From the NCBI RefSeq assembly GCF_014472395.1, contig NZ_JACSZW010000005.1, positions 401,835 to 465,834 on the forward strand: DNA of 64,000 nucleotides, written 5' to 3'. The position numbers were made by a program, and so were the translations under genes. Origin of the DNA: Pedobacter sp. N36a. GTDB taxonomy: Bacteria > Bacteroidota > Bacteroidia > Sphingobacteriales > Sphingobacteriaceae. The notes beneath the pieces were generated by a model. It was not told the origin of the DNA and searched no databases. It saw nothing but the letters and a program-made list of their open reading frames with translations. This document shows positions 1-9,714 of the stretch, in pieces (the first letter of the stretch is position 1; every line of letters begins with the position of its first letter).

Positions 1-1803
1 AATCCGCTGGCCGTAGTAAGATACATTCATGACGACCTATCGCAGTTCAGAAGCTTTGCCAGCGCCTATGCAGAATATACCTTTCTTGACGGCCTGAAAT
101 ACAAGTTCATGATCGGTACAGACATCAACAACTACAATAGAAAATATTACAGAGAAAAGGCATTTATTGACCGTGCAGCAACTGTAGGTGTGCCTTATGG
201 ACAGTCTAACTCTTCCCTGGAAACCAACTGGCTGTCAGAAAACCTCCTGACTTACAACAAGGTATTTGGCGTACACAGCATCTCTGCACTTGCCGGATAT
301 ACCGCACAGAAAGACAAGATTAGAAACAATCAGGTACAAGCAGAAAACTTCCCTGACGACCTGGTGCAAACTGTAAGCGGCGGACAAGTAACCGGTGGTA
401 CCGCAACAGAAGAAGAATGGTCGCTGGTATCTTACCTGGGTAGAGTAAACTATGCCTTTAAGGACCGTTACCTGTTAACCGCTACCATCCGTTCCGACCG
501 TGCTTCCCGTTTTGGTGAAGGTAATAAAGTAGGTTATTTCCCTTCCTTCTCTGCTGGATGGAGAATGTCTGATGAAGTATTTATGAAAGACATCAAATGG
601 ATCAGCGACTTTAAACTACGCGGAAGCTGGGGTAAAACAGGAAACTTCCTGATCCCTAACTATGCCGCTGTAGGACTATTGAGCCCTTACAACTATGTAT
701 TTGGTAATGTAGTGACCAATGGTATCGCCCCTTCTACCCCTAGCAATCCAAACCTGACCTGGGAGAAAAACACACAAGTAGATATCGGTCTGGACATGAG
801 CTTCCTGAGCAACAGGATCTTTGCATCACTGGATTGGTACAACAAGAAAACTTCAAACCTGCTCCTCAATGTTCAGGTACCCGCAGTAGTTGGCTATGGC
901 AATTCTAACCCATTGATGAACATCGGTGAAGTAGAAAACAAAGGATTTGAAGCATCCCTTTCTACTCAGAATTTAGTAGGCAGCTTCACCTGGAGCACAG
1001 ATATGAACTTCTCTACCAACAAAAATAAGGTATTGAAATTAGGCGCTTCCGGCGATCCGATCCTAAGCACTGGTGGTGCAGGTATCCGTCACATTACCCG
1101 TATCGGCGACCCAATCGGCAGCTATTACGGTTATGTGGTTGAAGGTATCTACCAAAATCAGCAAGAAATCAACAATGCCCCTAAAGATAAATTAGCGGCA
1201 GCTCCGGCGCCTGGAGATTTCAGGTTTAAAGATGTGAATGGTGATGGCGTTATTGATGCCAACGACCGTACCGTAATCGGCAACTATCAGCCTGATTACA
1301 CCTACGGTATCACCAACAGACTAGGCTATAAAGGCATAGAATTGAGCTTCCTGATCCAGGGTGTAGAAGGTTCACAAGTATTGAACTTAACCAGAAGACA
1401 CCTGGCCAATGGCGAAGCCAATACCAACTCTTATTCGGTGCTGAAAAACAGATGGCTTTCCCCAGATCAACCTGGAGATGGTAAAACACCACGTGCAGAC
1501 AGGCTAGGCGATTTACACGGATTTAACAACAGACCTTCCACTTATCAGGTAGAAGATGCCTCTTACATCCGCCTTAGAAATGTAACCATCGCCTACACCC
1601 TACCTGCCAAATGGGTAGGAAAATATTTCTCTTCATTCCGTGTATATACTTCTGGAACCAACCTATTCACCAAAACCGATTATATCGGCTACAACCCTGA
1701 GGTAAATAACCAATCTACCTCAAGCGGTGTACAGGGTGAGGATTATGGCGCCTATCCGTTATCAAGAAATTTCACTTTTGGTATTAATGCCTCATTTAAG
1801 TAG
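1..1803 (+). CDS. SusC/RagA-family TonB-linked outer membrane protein (3' part)
   Basis: The frame is open from base 1, so the true start and the plug domain lie upstream of the window. The visible 600 codons are the beta-barrel. They contain family-typical segments such as RDR-type strand turns, the conserved LRGSWGKTGN strand, a DVNGDGVIDANDR loop and a C-terminal strand ending in F-x-x-N-A-S-F-K. Proteins of this family import oligosaccharides or peptides across the outer membrane, powered by TonB, with a SusD lipoprotein as lid. The SusD gene follows after 27 bases and is surely co-transcribed. The substrate cannot be told; the PIG-L gene downstream suggests an N-acetylated sugar but does not prove it. 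Confidence 0.95.
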   Translation, partial: NPLAVVRYIHDDLSQFRSFASAYAEYTFLDGLKYKFMIGTDINNYNRKYYREKAFIDRAATVGVPYGQSNSSLETNWLSENLLTYNKVFGVHSISALAGYTAQKDKIRNNQVQAENFPDDLVQTVSGGQVTGGTATEEEWSLVSYLGRVNYAFKDRYLLTATIRSDRASRFGEGNKVGYFPSFSAGWRMSDEVFMKDIKWISDFKLRGSWGKTGNFLIPNYAAVGLLSPYNYVFGNVVTNGIAPSTPSNPNLTWEKNTQVDIGLDMSFLSNRIFASLDWYNKKTSNLLLNVQVPAVVGYGNSNPLMNIGEVENKGFEASLSTQNLVGSFTWSTDMNFSTNKNKVLKLGASGDPILSTGGAGIRHITRIGDPIGSYYGYVVEGIYQNQQEINNAPKDKLAAAPAPGDFRFKDVNGDGVIDANDRTVIGNYQPDYTYGITNRLGYKGIELSFLIQGVEGSQVLNLTRRHLANGEANTNSYSVLKNRWLSPDQPGDGKTPRADRLGDLHGFNNRPSTYQVEDASYIRLRNVTIAYTLPAKWVGKYFSSFRVYTSGTNLFTKTDYIGYNPEVNNQSTSSGVQGEDYGAYPLSRNFTFGINASFK

Positions 1804-1830
1804 TGTTCTTAAACCTAAAAACCAGAAAAA

Positions 1831-3204
1831 ATGAAAAAGAAATTAATATATATCCTGATCTCTGCCGGAATACTCAGCTCTTGTGGTAAAGAGTTTACCG
1901 ACCTGAACCCGATTTCTCAGCGTAACGTAAATGCCTTCTATAAAACCAGTGACGATATGGTGATTGCCGTCAATGCAGCTTATAAAGCCCTGCAGATGAA
2001 TGGTGCATACAACCAAAGCTACTGGATCCTGAACGAAATGCGTTCCGATAATACCGATGGCGGTGCCGATAATACCGGATTGGGTGCAGACCTGAATGCC
2101 ATTGACAATTTCAATGAAAATGCGGCAACAGCCGAATTGATCACCTCTTCTTACCTGGATTCCTATGTCGGCATCAGCAGATGTAACATCGTATTGAGCA
2201 GAATTGAAGAAGTACCGATGGACCAAAACCTTAAAAACAGAGTGAAAGGCGAAGCTTTATTCCTACGCTCCCTGTTCTATTATAACCTGGCCGTTAACTT
2301 CGGAAGGATCCCATTGGTGCTCAAAGAAATTACCGTTGAAGAAGGTAAATCCTACCCTCAATTGCCAGCCAGCGAGATTTATAAGCAGCTGGTTGCCGAC
2401 CTGGCCACCGCCGAAGGTTTCCTGGATGTAAAATACACCGGCAGCAATGTGGGCAGAGCAACTAAAGGAGCTGCAGCTACATTAATGGGTAAAATTTACC
2501 TGACCATGGGCGATAAAGCTGCTGCCGTTGCGCCATTGAGAAGAGTTAAAACTTACGGTTATTCCTTAGTTCCTACCTACGACAAGCTTTGGGGAATTGC
2601 CAATAAAAACAATGTAGAGTCCATCTTTGAAGTACAATATAAAGGTGGCGGTACCAATACCGGAAATGCCTTTACCAATGCATTTTCTCCATTGATGATC
2701 CAAAGTACTGGTGCGTATAAAAACAGACCTACTGCAGAAATGCAGGCTGCTTATGAGCCGAACGACAAGCGTTTTGCCATCTCTATGAACCCCATCAACG
2801 GACCATTAAATGCAGGCCGTTTCATCCTCAAATATGGTACGACTACCGCTTATAATGAAGGTGATGCGGATTACAATTTCGTGGTACTGCGTTATGCGGA
2901 CGCCCTGCTAATGCTGGCAGAAGCTTTAGGTGAAGGCACCGAAGCCTACGACCTGATCTATGAAGTAAGGTTCCGTGCCGGATTGAACAGAATTGACAGC
3001 AGTACCCCAGGTACTTTCGCCGAAAAACTACTCAAAGAAAGACGCGTAGAACTCGCTTTTGAAAACCACAGGTGGCCAGATTTACTGCGTTTTGGTAAAG
3101 CCGCAGAAGTGATGAAAGCACAAGGCAAAACACCAAGATTGCTTTTCCTGATTCCTCAGCGTGAACTGGACATCAACAATACCTACACCCAAAATCCAAT
3201 CTAA
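1831..3204 (+). CDS. SusD/RagB-family nutrient-binding outer membrane lipoprotein
   Basis: This 457-residue protein starts with a lipoprotein signal (MKKKLIYILISAGILSSCGK); Cys18 would be the lipidated residue. The N-terminal SusD-like half (about 20-210) and the C-terminal RagB/SusD half are both present, including the LFLRSLFYYNLAVNFGRIPL helix and the C-terminal LKERRVELAFENHRWPDLLRF segment that marks the family. It sits on the cell surface as the lid of the SusC transporter encoded just upstream. Length is slightly below the usual 500-550 residues, without a visible break. Confidence 0.95.
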   Translation: MKKKLIYILISAGILSSCGKEFTDLNPISQRNVNAFYKTSDDMVIAVNAAYKALQMNGAYNQSYWILNEMRSDNTDGGADNTGLGADLNAIDNFNENAATAELITSSYLDSYVGISRCNIVLSRIEEVPMDQNLKNRVKGEALFLRSLFYYNLAVNFGRIPLVLKEITVEEGKSYPQLPASEIYKQLVADLATAEGFLDVKYTGSNVGRATKGAAATLMGKIYLTMGDKAAAVAPLRRVKTYGYSLVPTYDKLWGIANKNNVESIFEVQYKGGGTNTGNAFTNAFSPLMIQSTGAYKNRPTAEMQAAYEPNDKRFAISMNPINGPLNAGRFILKYGTTTAYNEGDADYNFVVLRYADALLMLAEALGEGTEAYDLIYEVRFRAGLNRIDSSTPGTFAEKLLKERRVELAFENHRWPDLLRFGKAAEVMKAQGKTPRLLFLIPQRELDINNTYTQNPI

Positions 3205-3225
3205 AGAGTTTATAACCAGCAAACC

Positions 3226-3256
3226 ACAGGTCGCCCGCTTTACAATGGCGACCTGT
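3226..3256 (+). terminator. Hairpin between susD and PIG-L gene
   Basis: A perfect 10-bp stem (ACAGGTCGCC with GGCGACCTGT, loop of 11) is followed by TAAAAAG rather than a real T run. It ends 16 bases before the next ATG. It may be a weak terminator or an mRNA processing/stabilising hairpin that sets the ratio of SusCD to the downstream enzyme. Confidence 0.5.
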
Positions 3257-3271
3257 TAAAAAGTACAACGT

Positions 3272-5764
3272 ATGAAAAAGATGAACTCCGTATTTATCCT
3301 TTCTTTGCTATCGGTATGCCTGAGCATTAACGCTAATGCGCAGCAGCAACCACCAAAACCTGCCTCTGGAAAAATCCTGCAGGACTTGAAAAAGCTCAAC
3401 AAATTAGGCAATGTGCTCTACCTTGCCGCGCATCCGGATGATGAAAACACCACCCTGATTGCTTACCTGGCCAATCAGAAATTATACCATACCGGCTACC
3501 TTTCCCTTACCCGTGGAGATGGCGGACAAAACCTGATCGGCCCCGAAATCCGCGAACGCCTCGGTATAATCCGTACCCAGGAATTATTGCAAGCCAGAAG
3601 AACAGATGGCGGTCACCAGTTTTTTACCCGTGCCAACGACTTCGGTTTCTCTAAAAATCCGGAAGAAGTATTCAGCATCTGGGACCGTGAAAAGCTGCTT
3701 GCCGATGTGGTATGGGTGATCCGTAATTTTAAACCGGATGTGATCATCACCAGATTCCCTAAAGATTCCCGCGCAGGTCATGGCCAGCACAGCGCCTCTT
3801 CCATTTTAGCAGAAGATGCTTTTGTGGCAGCCGCCGATCCGAAACGCTTTCCGGAACAATTGAAATATGTACAGCCATGGCAAGCCAAACGCCTGGTATG
3901 GAACATCAGCTCCTGGGCTTTCAAAGATCCTGCTGCATTCGACAAGATTGCTTCCTCTCTGATAAAAGTAGATGTAGGTGTATTCAACCCATTACTCGGA
4001 AAATCTTATGGCGAGATCTCTGCCGAGAGCCGCAGCATGCATAAAAGCCAGGGCTTTGGTTCCACAGGTACCCGTGGCAGCAATTTCGATTATTTCCAAC
4101 ACACCATGGGCCCAGCTGCAAAAGCAGATCTTTTCGAGGACATCAACACCACCTGGACCAGGGTTCCAAACAGTGCAAAAGTACAGGAAGCCATTACCAA
4201 AGCCATTGCTACTTATAACGCCGCAAATCCATCTGCAGTAGTCCCACTCCTGTTAACCGCGAGAGCCGAACTACAGAAATTACCGGATTCTTTCTGGAAG
4301 AACCAGAAGTTAGAAGAGCTTCAAGAACTGATCCGCAGCGCCACCGGACTATATATCGAAGCCACTGCCGGTAATTTTGCAGTGGTGCCTGGTGGAAAAC
4401 TAGAGGTAAAAACGGAAGTGATCAACAGATCTCCGGTGGCCGTAAAAGTAACGTCTATCCATTTCCCTTATCAGAAAAATGACTCTACCATCAATGCCAG
4501 CCTGGTAAATTCCGCAGGTCAGCAGTATAAAAAGCAGCTCATCGTTCCGACAGATCTGGCTTTTTCTCAGCCTTACTGGCTGCAGAAAGCAGATACGCTG
4601 GGGATGTTTGACATCTTAAAACAATCCGATGTTGGCTTACCAGAAAACACCCCTGCTGCAGAAGTAGCAGTCAACCTTACTATCGGCGGACAACCCTTTA
4701 AATTTACTGTTCCTGTAGTTTATAAACACAACGACCTGGTGTACGGCGAATTGTACCAGCCCCTGTCGGTGAGTCCGCCGGTATTCGCCAATATTGCCGA
4801 AAACGTATACATGTTCAATGGCCCGGAAGCGAAACAAGTAAATGTCTTCCTGAAAGCTGGTAAAGCGAACATCAAAGGTGAAGTATCACTGAAACTTCCT
4901 GAAGGATGGAAGGTGAGCCCTGCATCAGTTCCTTTCGACATCGAAAAAGAAAAAGCAGAACAGACGGCCAAGTTTATGGTCACTCCACCTGCCAATTCCA
5001 ATATTGCAGAAATCCAGGCCATCGTTAATCTGGACAACAAAACCTATAATAAAGGGATCAGCGTGATCAATTATCAGCACATTCCTGAGCAGGTATTGTT
5101 CCCGGTTGCGCTCGCAAAAGCGGTAAAACTAGACCTGAATGTGAAAGGCAAACGTATCGGTTACCTGCCTGGCGCAGGTGATGAAGTACCGCGCTCCCTG
5201 CAGCAGATCGGTTACGATGTGACTTTATTGAAAGATGCAGATGTGAACTCAGAAAACCTGGAGAAATTTGACGCAGTAATTGTAGGAATCAGAGCTTACA
5301 ACACCTTAGACCGCATTAACTTCTACCATGACCGACTGATGGATTACGTGAAAAACGGAGGCAATGTATTGATCCAGTACAATACCAATGCTGGATTAAA
5401 AACCAATCCTGGCCCCTACCCAATGAAATTATCTACAGATAGGGTAACCGTGGAAGGTGCCGAAGTACGCGTATTACTTCCTGAGCATGCCGCTTTCCAA
5501 AAGCCTAATAAAATCACCAATGCTGATTTTGATGGCTGGGTACAAGAACGCGGTTTATACTTCCCAAGCGACTGGGCGAAAGAATATGAAGCATTGATCT
5601 CCATCAATGACCCAGGAGAAAGTCCTAAAAACAGCAGTATTTTGGTCGCAAAATATGGAAAAGGAAATTTTGTTTACACTGGAATTTCCTGGTTCAGACA
5701 GCTTCCTGCAGGTGTTCCGGGTGCCTATCGCCTGTTCACTAACCTGATTTCTTTAGGTCAATAA
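3272..5764 (+). CDS. Secreted PIG-L (LmbE-like) family deacetylase, large multidomain form
   Basis: A signal peptide (residues 1-24, cut near NANAQQQ) is followed by a PIG-L/LmbE deacetylase domain (about 45-290). It has the zinc-binding AHPDDE motif, the TRGDGGQNLIG segment and the late GHGQHSASS histidines. These enzymes use zinc to remove N-acetyl groups from sugars such as GlcNAc. The middle (about 350-600) looks like Ig/NEW3-like beta-sandwich domains. The C-terminal 200 residues (GYLPGAGDEVPRSLQQIGYD, VGIRAYN) resemble a ThuA/GATase-like fold. The 830-residue length is much more than a bare PIG-L domain but is a common Bacteroidota architecture. It lies 67 bases after susD and probably works on sugars taken up by that SusCD pair. 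Confidence 0.88.
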   Translation: MKKMNSVFILSLLSVCLSINANAQQQPPKPASGKILQDLKKLNKLGNVLYLAAHPDDENTTLIAYLANQKLYHTGYLSLTRGDGGQNLIGPEIRERLGIIRTQELLQARRTDGGHQFFTRANDFGFSKNPEEVFSIWDREKLLADVVWVIRNFKPDVIITRFPKDSRAGHGQHSASSILAEDAFVAAADPKRFPEQLKYVQPWQAKRLVWNISSWAFKDPAAFDKIASSLIKVDVGVFNPLLGKSYGEISAESRSMHKSQGFGSTGTRGSNFDYFQHTMGPAAKADLFEDINTTWTRVPNSAKVQEAITKAIATYNAANPSAVVPLLLTARAELQKLPDSFWKNQKLEELQELIRSATGLYIEATAGNFAVVPGGKLEVKTEVINRSPVAVKVTSIHFPYQKNDSTINASLVNSAGQQYKKQLIVPTDLAFSQPYWLQKADTLGMFDILKQSDVGLPENTPAAEVAVNLTIGGQPFKFTVPVVYKHNDLVYGELYQPLSVSPPVFANIAENVYMFNGPEAKQVNVFLKAGKANIKGEVSLKLPEGWKVSPASVPFDIEKEKAEQTAKFMVTPPANSNIAEIQAIVNLDNKTYNKGISVINYQHIPEQVLFPVALAKAVKLDLNVKGKRIGYLPGAGDEVPRSLQQIGYDVTLLKDADVNSENLEKFDAVIVGIRAYNTLDRINFYHDRLMDYVKNGGNVLIQYNTNAGLKTNPGPYPMKLSTDRVTVEGAEVRVLLPEHAAFQKPNKITNADFDGWVQERGLYFPSDWAKEYEALISINDPGESPKNSSILVAKYGKGNFVYTGISWFRQLPAGVPGAYRLFTNLISLGQ

Positions 5765-5782
5765 AATATTCTACCTCCATTT

Positions 5783-5825
5783 AAGGTGCCGGTATCCTAT
5801 ATTAGAGGATTCGGCGCCTTTTTTT
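5783..5825 (+). terminator. Rho-independent terminator of the SusCD/PIG-L operon
   Basis: AAGGTGCCG...CGGCGCCTT forms a 9-bp stem with one G-U pair, extended inward by an imperfect GTATCC/GGATTC stem and followed by a run of seven T. It ends the first operon ahead of the transporter gene. Confidence 0.85.
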
Positions 5826-5851
5826 AACCAAATATAAAAACCAGCTACCAC

Positions 5852-7144
5852 ATGATGAAGAACATCTCCAGACACCTGACTTTTCAGGTGATTATTGCAA
5901 TCATTTTTGGCATCCTGGTAGGGATGTTCTTCCCCACCTTTGCGAATACGGCCAAACTCATCAGTAAAACTTTCATCAATATGATCAGCATGCTGATCGC
6001 CCCAATTATTTTCTTCACCATTGTACTCGGTATTGCCAAAATGGGCGATATGAAAAAGGTGGGACGTGTTGGAGGAAAAGCATTACTTTATTTCGAATTG
6101 ATTACCACAGTAGCCATTTTTATTGGTCTGGTCACCGCCAATTTAATGCGACCTGGCGATGGACTAAATCCAGTCGTTAAACACCCTAGCACTGCCACCG
6201 CAATCATAGCTCCGGGCAGTCCTGCTGCTGCCAATGCTGCAGCCGCTGTTGCCCCTGCCGATGTGAGCTGGATGGAATTCCTAAGCCATATCATTACGCC
6301 CAATATTTTCGAATCTTTTGCCAAAGGCGATATCCTGCAAATCTTATTTTTTGCCATTCTTTTCGGCTTTGCCCTGAGCAAAATGGGCCGGGCCGGCAGA
6401 CATACCATCATCGCTTTTGAAAACCTCTCTCAGATCATTTTCAACATGATGAAATTTGTGATGAAACTGGCACCGATCGGGGCTTTTGGAGGGATGGCTT
6501 TTACCATAGGCAACTATGGCCTCTCCACATTGATCCCAATGGGAAAAGTGATGCTGGTGGTGTACATCACCTGTATACTATTCATTTTTGTGGTCCTTAA
6601 TTTCATCTGTTACCTTTATAAATTCAGCCTATGGCAGTACCTGAAATATATCCGTCAGGAAATCCTGGTGGTATTGGGTACCTCCTCTTCGGAGTCGGTA
6701 TTGCCAAGTATGATCCAAAAGATGGAGCGTTTTGGCTGTTCTAAATCTGTCGTCGGACTGGTGATTCCTACCGGCTATTCCTTTAACCTGGATGGGACTT
6801 CTATCTACCTTTCCATTGCGCTGATTTTCCTGACCCAGGCTTTCAAAATAGAGCTGGGTATCGCAGAGCAAATTGCAGCAATGGGGATTTTAATGGTGAC
6901 CTCCAAAGGTGCTGCCGGCGTAACCGGCAGCGGTTTCATTGTGCTCAGTTCGACCCTGGTTTCCCTAAACATCATGCCCATAGAAAACGTGGCTATTTTG
7001 CTGGGTGTAGATAGGTTTATGTCGGAAGCCAGATCGATCACCAACCTGATCGGCAATGGCATTGCCGTGGTGGTAATAGCGAAGAGTGAGAAAGAATTTG
7101 ATGAAGAAAAATATCAGCTGGCCATCAATCCAGCGACCAGTTAA
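5852..7144 (+). CDS. dctA: C4-dicarboxylate:cation symporter (DAACS family, DctA-like)
   Basis: The 430-residue protein shows the DAACS family signature VIPTGYSFNLDGTSIYLSIA and the long SSKGAAGVTGSGFIVLSS-like hairpin region. It then has GVDRFMSEARSITNLIGNGIA, the pattern known from E. coli DctA. Eight hydrophobic segments and two re-entrant loops are expected in the inner membrane. An insertion rich in Ala and Pro (about residues 105-130) lies in the periplasmic loop between early helices. It would import succinate, fumarate or malate with protons or sodium. It stands alone, with its own terminator-bounded transcription unit upstream and a decayed gene downstream. The ATGATG start is supported by the absence of an earlier in-frame start. 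Confidence 0.88.
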   Translation: MMKNISRHLTFQVIIAIIFGILVGMFFPTFANTAKLISKTFINMISMLIAPIIFFTIVLGIAKMGDMKKVGRVGGKALLYFELITTVAIFIGLVTANLMRPGDGLNPVVKHPSTATAIIAPGSPAAANAAAAVAPADVSWMEFLSHIITPNIFESFAKGDILQILFFAILFGFALSKMGRAGRHTIIAFENLSQIIFNMMKFVMKLAPIGAFGGMAFTIGNYGLSTLIPMGKVMLVVYITCILFIFVVLNFICYLYKFSLWQYLKYIRQEILVVLGTSSSESVLPSMIQKMERFGCSKSVVGLVIPTGYSFNLDGTSIYLSIALIFLTQAFKIELGIAEQIAAMGILMVTSKGAAGVTGSGFIVLSSTLVSLNIMPIENVAILLGVDRFMSEARSITNLIGNGIAVVVIAKSEKEFDEEKYQLAINPATS

Positions 7145-7155
7145 ATACAAATGGC

Positions 7156-7483
7156 ATGGCCAATCCATATGTGGTACAAATTGAAATGAGCGGACAACAT
7201 TTTATGCTGCTCAATGAAGGACCTGCTTCAGATCCAAATCCATCAATTTCATTTATGGTGATGTGTGAAGATGCAGCAGAGACTGAAATTAACGGATAAT
7301 GGCGGCGAGGAGGTATTCTGTGGTTGGTTAACGGATCAGTTTGGAATCAGCTGGCAGGTTGTTCCTAAAGAGATAGGAAAGCTGATCAGCGATCCGGTAC
7401 GCGGCCCAAAGGTGATGCATGCGGTAATGGGCATAAAAAGGCTGATCATTAAAGATTTGGAAGCGGCCTATAACCAAGGTTAA
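7156..7483 (+). pseudogene. Decayed VOC/PhnB-like (3-demethylubiquinone methyltransferase-like) gene
   Basis: From 7156 one frame reads a piece like the middle of the intact VOC gene at 11,696-12,208 (MSGQHFMLLNEGP, SISFMVMCED) and then stops. From about 7280 another frame continues with KLTDNGGEEVFCGWLTDQFG and ISWQVVP to the natural end. The first 50 or so residues of the family are missing and a small deletion has shifted the frame at about residue 40. It is therefore a remnant, not a working protein. It begins only 11 bases after dctA ends. Confidence 0.75.
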
Positions 7484-7517
7484 ACGAAGCCATAAGTCTA
7501 CAACCAACATTGTTTTA

Positions 7518-7565
7518 AACAACAAGCGCCCTGTTCATCATGCGATATTCAGGGCGTTTGTTGTT
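7518..7565. terminator. Bidirectional terminator-like hairpin
   Basis: A 16-bp stem (AACAACAAGCGCCCTG with CAGGGCGTTTGTTGTT, one G-T pair) with a 16-base loop lies between the rightward dctA/VOC remnant and the leftward ompA gene. The A-rich and T-rich feet suit termination from both sides. Confidence 0.75.
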
Positions 7566-7635
7566 AATTGGTATAGTGTAAATTCTACAGGCCACACCCA
7601 CCATTTCGTTCAGTGTTGAATCGTTCAAACTGAAA

Positions 7636-8478
7636 CTATTCTTTAGCTTGTTCCGGGGCTTTTCCAATCAACTCCATAAACTGATCCAGCTTAGGGGTGA
7701 TGATAATTTCTGTACGTCTGTTTTTAGCTCTTCCAGCTTCGGTATCGTTACTGGCAACTGGATTGTATTCCCCTCTACCTGCAGCGGTTAATCTTTTAGG
7801 AATTACACCGTAATTGTTCTGCAAAGATTGAACTACAGAGGAAGCTCTTAACGTACTTAAATCCCAATTGTTGCGAATGTTGACTTGTGAAATAGGCACA
7901 TTGTCCGTATTTCCCTCAATCAATACATCATAACTCTGGTAATCTTTAATGATTTTAGCAATTTTACTTAAGGTAACACCCGCCTGATCAGAAATCTCAT
8001 AGCTTCCTGATTTGTATAACATTTGATCCGATAGGGATATGTAAACGACACCTTTTAGTACCTTAATGTCTACATCACTCATTTCTTCCCTGCTCAATGA
8101 ACGGGTTAGATTGGTAGTCAATACCAGGTTCAGAGAATCGCTGGTATTCTTAGTATTAACTAAATGTTGGATATATTTATTGGCTACATTGATCTCATCT
8201 ACTAGCTTAGAAATATTGGTATTCCCCTGACTGCTAGAATTCAAACATTTATTTAAGGCAATTTGTAATGCTTTTACATTTTCCTGCTGCGTAGTGATTT
8301 GTTCTTCCAAACTTTTCACACGAGTGGTAGAACTGGCAAGCTGTTGGTTCACACCCTGGTTTTTCTCCTGTAACTGGTTATAACTAGACTGCAGGTCGGC
8401 GAATTTTTTATTACTCACACAACCCTGGCCTAATAAAGCCACAGCGATCAACAAGGATGGTACAATAGGTAATCTCAT
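7636..8478 (-). CDS. OmpA/MotB-family peptidoglycan-binding lipoprotein
   Basis: The 280-residue product has a lipoprotein signal with the box LLGQGC (Cys20). A coiled-coil stretch follows (about 25-95: SYNQLQEKN, VKSLEEQITTQQENVKALQ). The C-terminal OmpA domain (about 150-270) holds LIEGNTDNVP, LSTLRASSVVQSL and GRGEYNPVASNDTEAGRAKNRRTEI, which bind diaminopimelate in peptidoglycan. It should sit in the outer membrane and tether it to the wall. The coiled coil is the usual spacer in this Bacteroidota subfamily. Confidence 0.92.
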   Translation of the reverse strand: MRLPIVPSLLIAVALLGQGCVSNKKFADLQSSYNQLQEKNQGVNQQLASSTTRVKSLEEQITTQQENVKALQIALNKCLNSSSQGNTNISKLVDEINVANKYIQHLVNTKNTSDSLNLVLTTNLTRSLSREEMSDVDIKVLKGVVYISLSDQMLYKSGSYEISDQAGVTLSKIAKIIKDYQSYDVLIEGNTDNVPISQVNIRNNWDLSTLRASSVVQSLQNNYGVIPKRLTAAGRGEYNPVASNDTEAGRAKNRRTEIIITPKLDQFMELIGKAPEQAKE

Positions 8479-8617
8479 AATCTTATATCAGTTACAGTAT
8501 AACTTAATTTTTAAAATGTTAAAGGAGCAACTACTGTACCACAATCTATTTGTTTCGGAAATTTATTCCTGTTATCTCTATTATGTAAATATGAATATGG
8601 CTATTCATGATGCAATA

Positions 8618-9150
8618 CTATTTCTGCTCTACAAACACAATTTCCGAAATCATGGCGTTGCTGCCAGCCATAGACTCAATTTTCACCTTTAGTTTCCCGT
8701 CGTTGGTATCTTCCCACATCACAAAAAGCTTGATCCACTTCCCTTTTTTGTCTAAGGTACCCGTCATAAATTCCCGGCCATCTACCCCTATTTTTGCAGA
8801 CCTGGATTAGTTGTTCCAATCTTCGAAATGCAGGTAAAGCTCCCTAATCACACCTTGAGGTGGATTGATGGTAATTTCCAGATTTTTCCCATACCAGGCA
8901 GATTTCCCATCCCATTCCCAGATTCCTTCTTCACCAGTCATTTTATAAGTGGTATTGCGTTTCACTACCGGAGCTTTATCACCAGTTTTCACATACAATA
9001 AAGCGCTGGAGAATTCCGCTGGCACTCCTGATGCAGCTTCCTTTATAAAAGGAAAACTTTTCTTTAATTGCAGGGGACTGACCTTCTGAGTGGCAAAATC
9101 ATGGGTACATTCCCATGGAATTACAAATTCAGGAAAGAAATTAAAAAGGA
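8618..9150 (-). pseudogene. Remnant of a secreted, possibly carbohydrate-binding protein with in-frame stop
   Basis: On the minus strand one frame reads from about 9150 through WECTHDFATQKVSPLQLKK and GIWEWDGKSAWYGKNLEI to LHFEDWNN. It meets a TAA at 8807-8809 and then continues in the same frame with SRSAKIGVDGREFMTG and ends EIVFVEQK at a TAG (8618). No start codon precedes the fragment, and a stop lies just upstream. The Trp/Gly-rich beta-strand pattern resembles C-terminal domains of secreted glycoside hydrolases or binding proteins, but I cannot name the family. One nonsense mutation plus loss of the 5' part makes it a pseudogene. Confidence 0.6.
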
Positions 9151-9235
9151 TTTAAAAAAATGATATAAGTTCCGTAACTTCCTGTAATAAACAGGGGGTT
9201 AAATCATTACGTTTTCTAATTCATTGTAATCGGCT

Positions 9236-9598
9236 ATGCATGATATACTGATCTTTACCTCAAATATCATCAGTTATATCAGTATCGGAATTATCTGTTA
9301 CGGAGCAGCAATTGGGCTTTACCATTTTATAAAGAATGAATTAAATCGATTGGGTAAAGGTTTCTCCTTACAAAGAACAGTTCAGATTAAAATTGAGGTC
9401 GGCTATTATTTGCTGCTGGGCTTAGAGTTTTTAATTGCTTCTGACATTATAGATACCATCGTTAATCCTTCTTTTCAGGATTTGGGGATCTTAGCGGGTA
9501 CGGTAGTGATCAGAACTGGTTTATCTTATTTCCTAAATAAAGAAATAGACGACTTAAAAGCGCATAGCAACCATGAAAAATTACCCCTGAAAAATTGA
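9236..9598 (+). CDS. DUF1622 family membrane protein
   Basis: A 120-residue protein with three hydrophobic segments (about 8-30, 52-72, 78-100). The pattern GYYLLLGLEFLIASDIIDTI followed by DLGILAGTVVIRTGLSYFLNKEI matches DUF1622, an inner-membrane family of unknown function found in many bacteria. It is a single gene; nothing near it suggests a pathway. Confidence 0.85.
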   Translation: MHDILIFTSNIISYISIGIICYGAAIGLYHFIKNELNRLGKGFSLQRTVQIKIEVGYYLLLGLEFLIASDIIDTIVNPSFQDLGILAGTVVIRTGLSYFLNKEIDDLKAHSNHEKLPLKN

Positions 9599-9714
9599 AA
9601 AATGCAAGAAGAAAAACGATCACATTCTTATTTGGTTTAAGTAGAAAAATTTAATCTGCTTTTAATATTAAGAATTAGTTTTTCTAGTATATTTAAGTAT
9701 TAATTCCAATCGTC

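Noticed and set aside
8607..8810. Rightward 67-codon frame opposite the secreted-protein remnant
   Set aside because: It is the complement of readable minus-strand protein sequence (SRSAKIGVDGREF) and has no protein-like pattern of its own.
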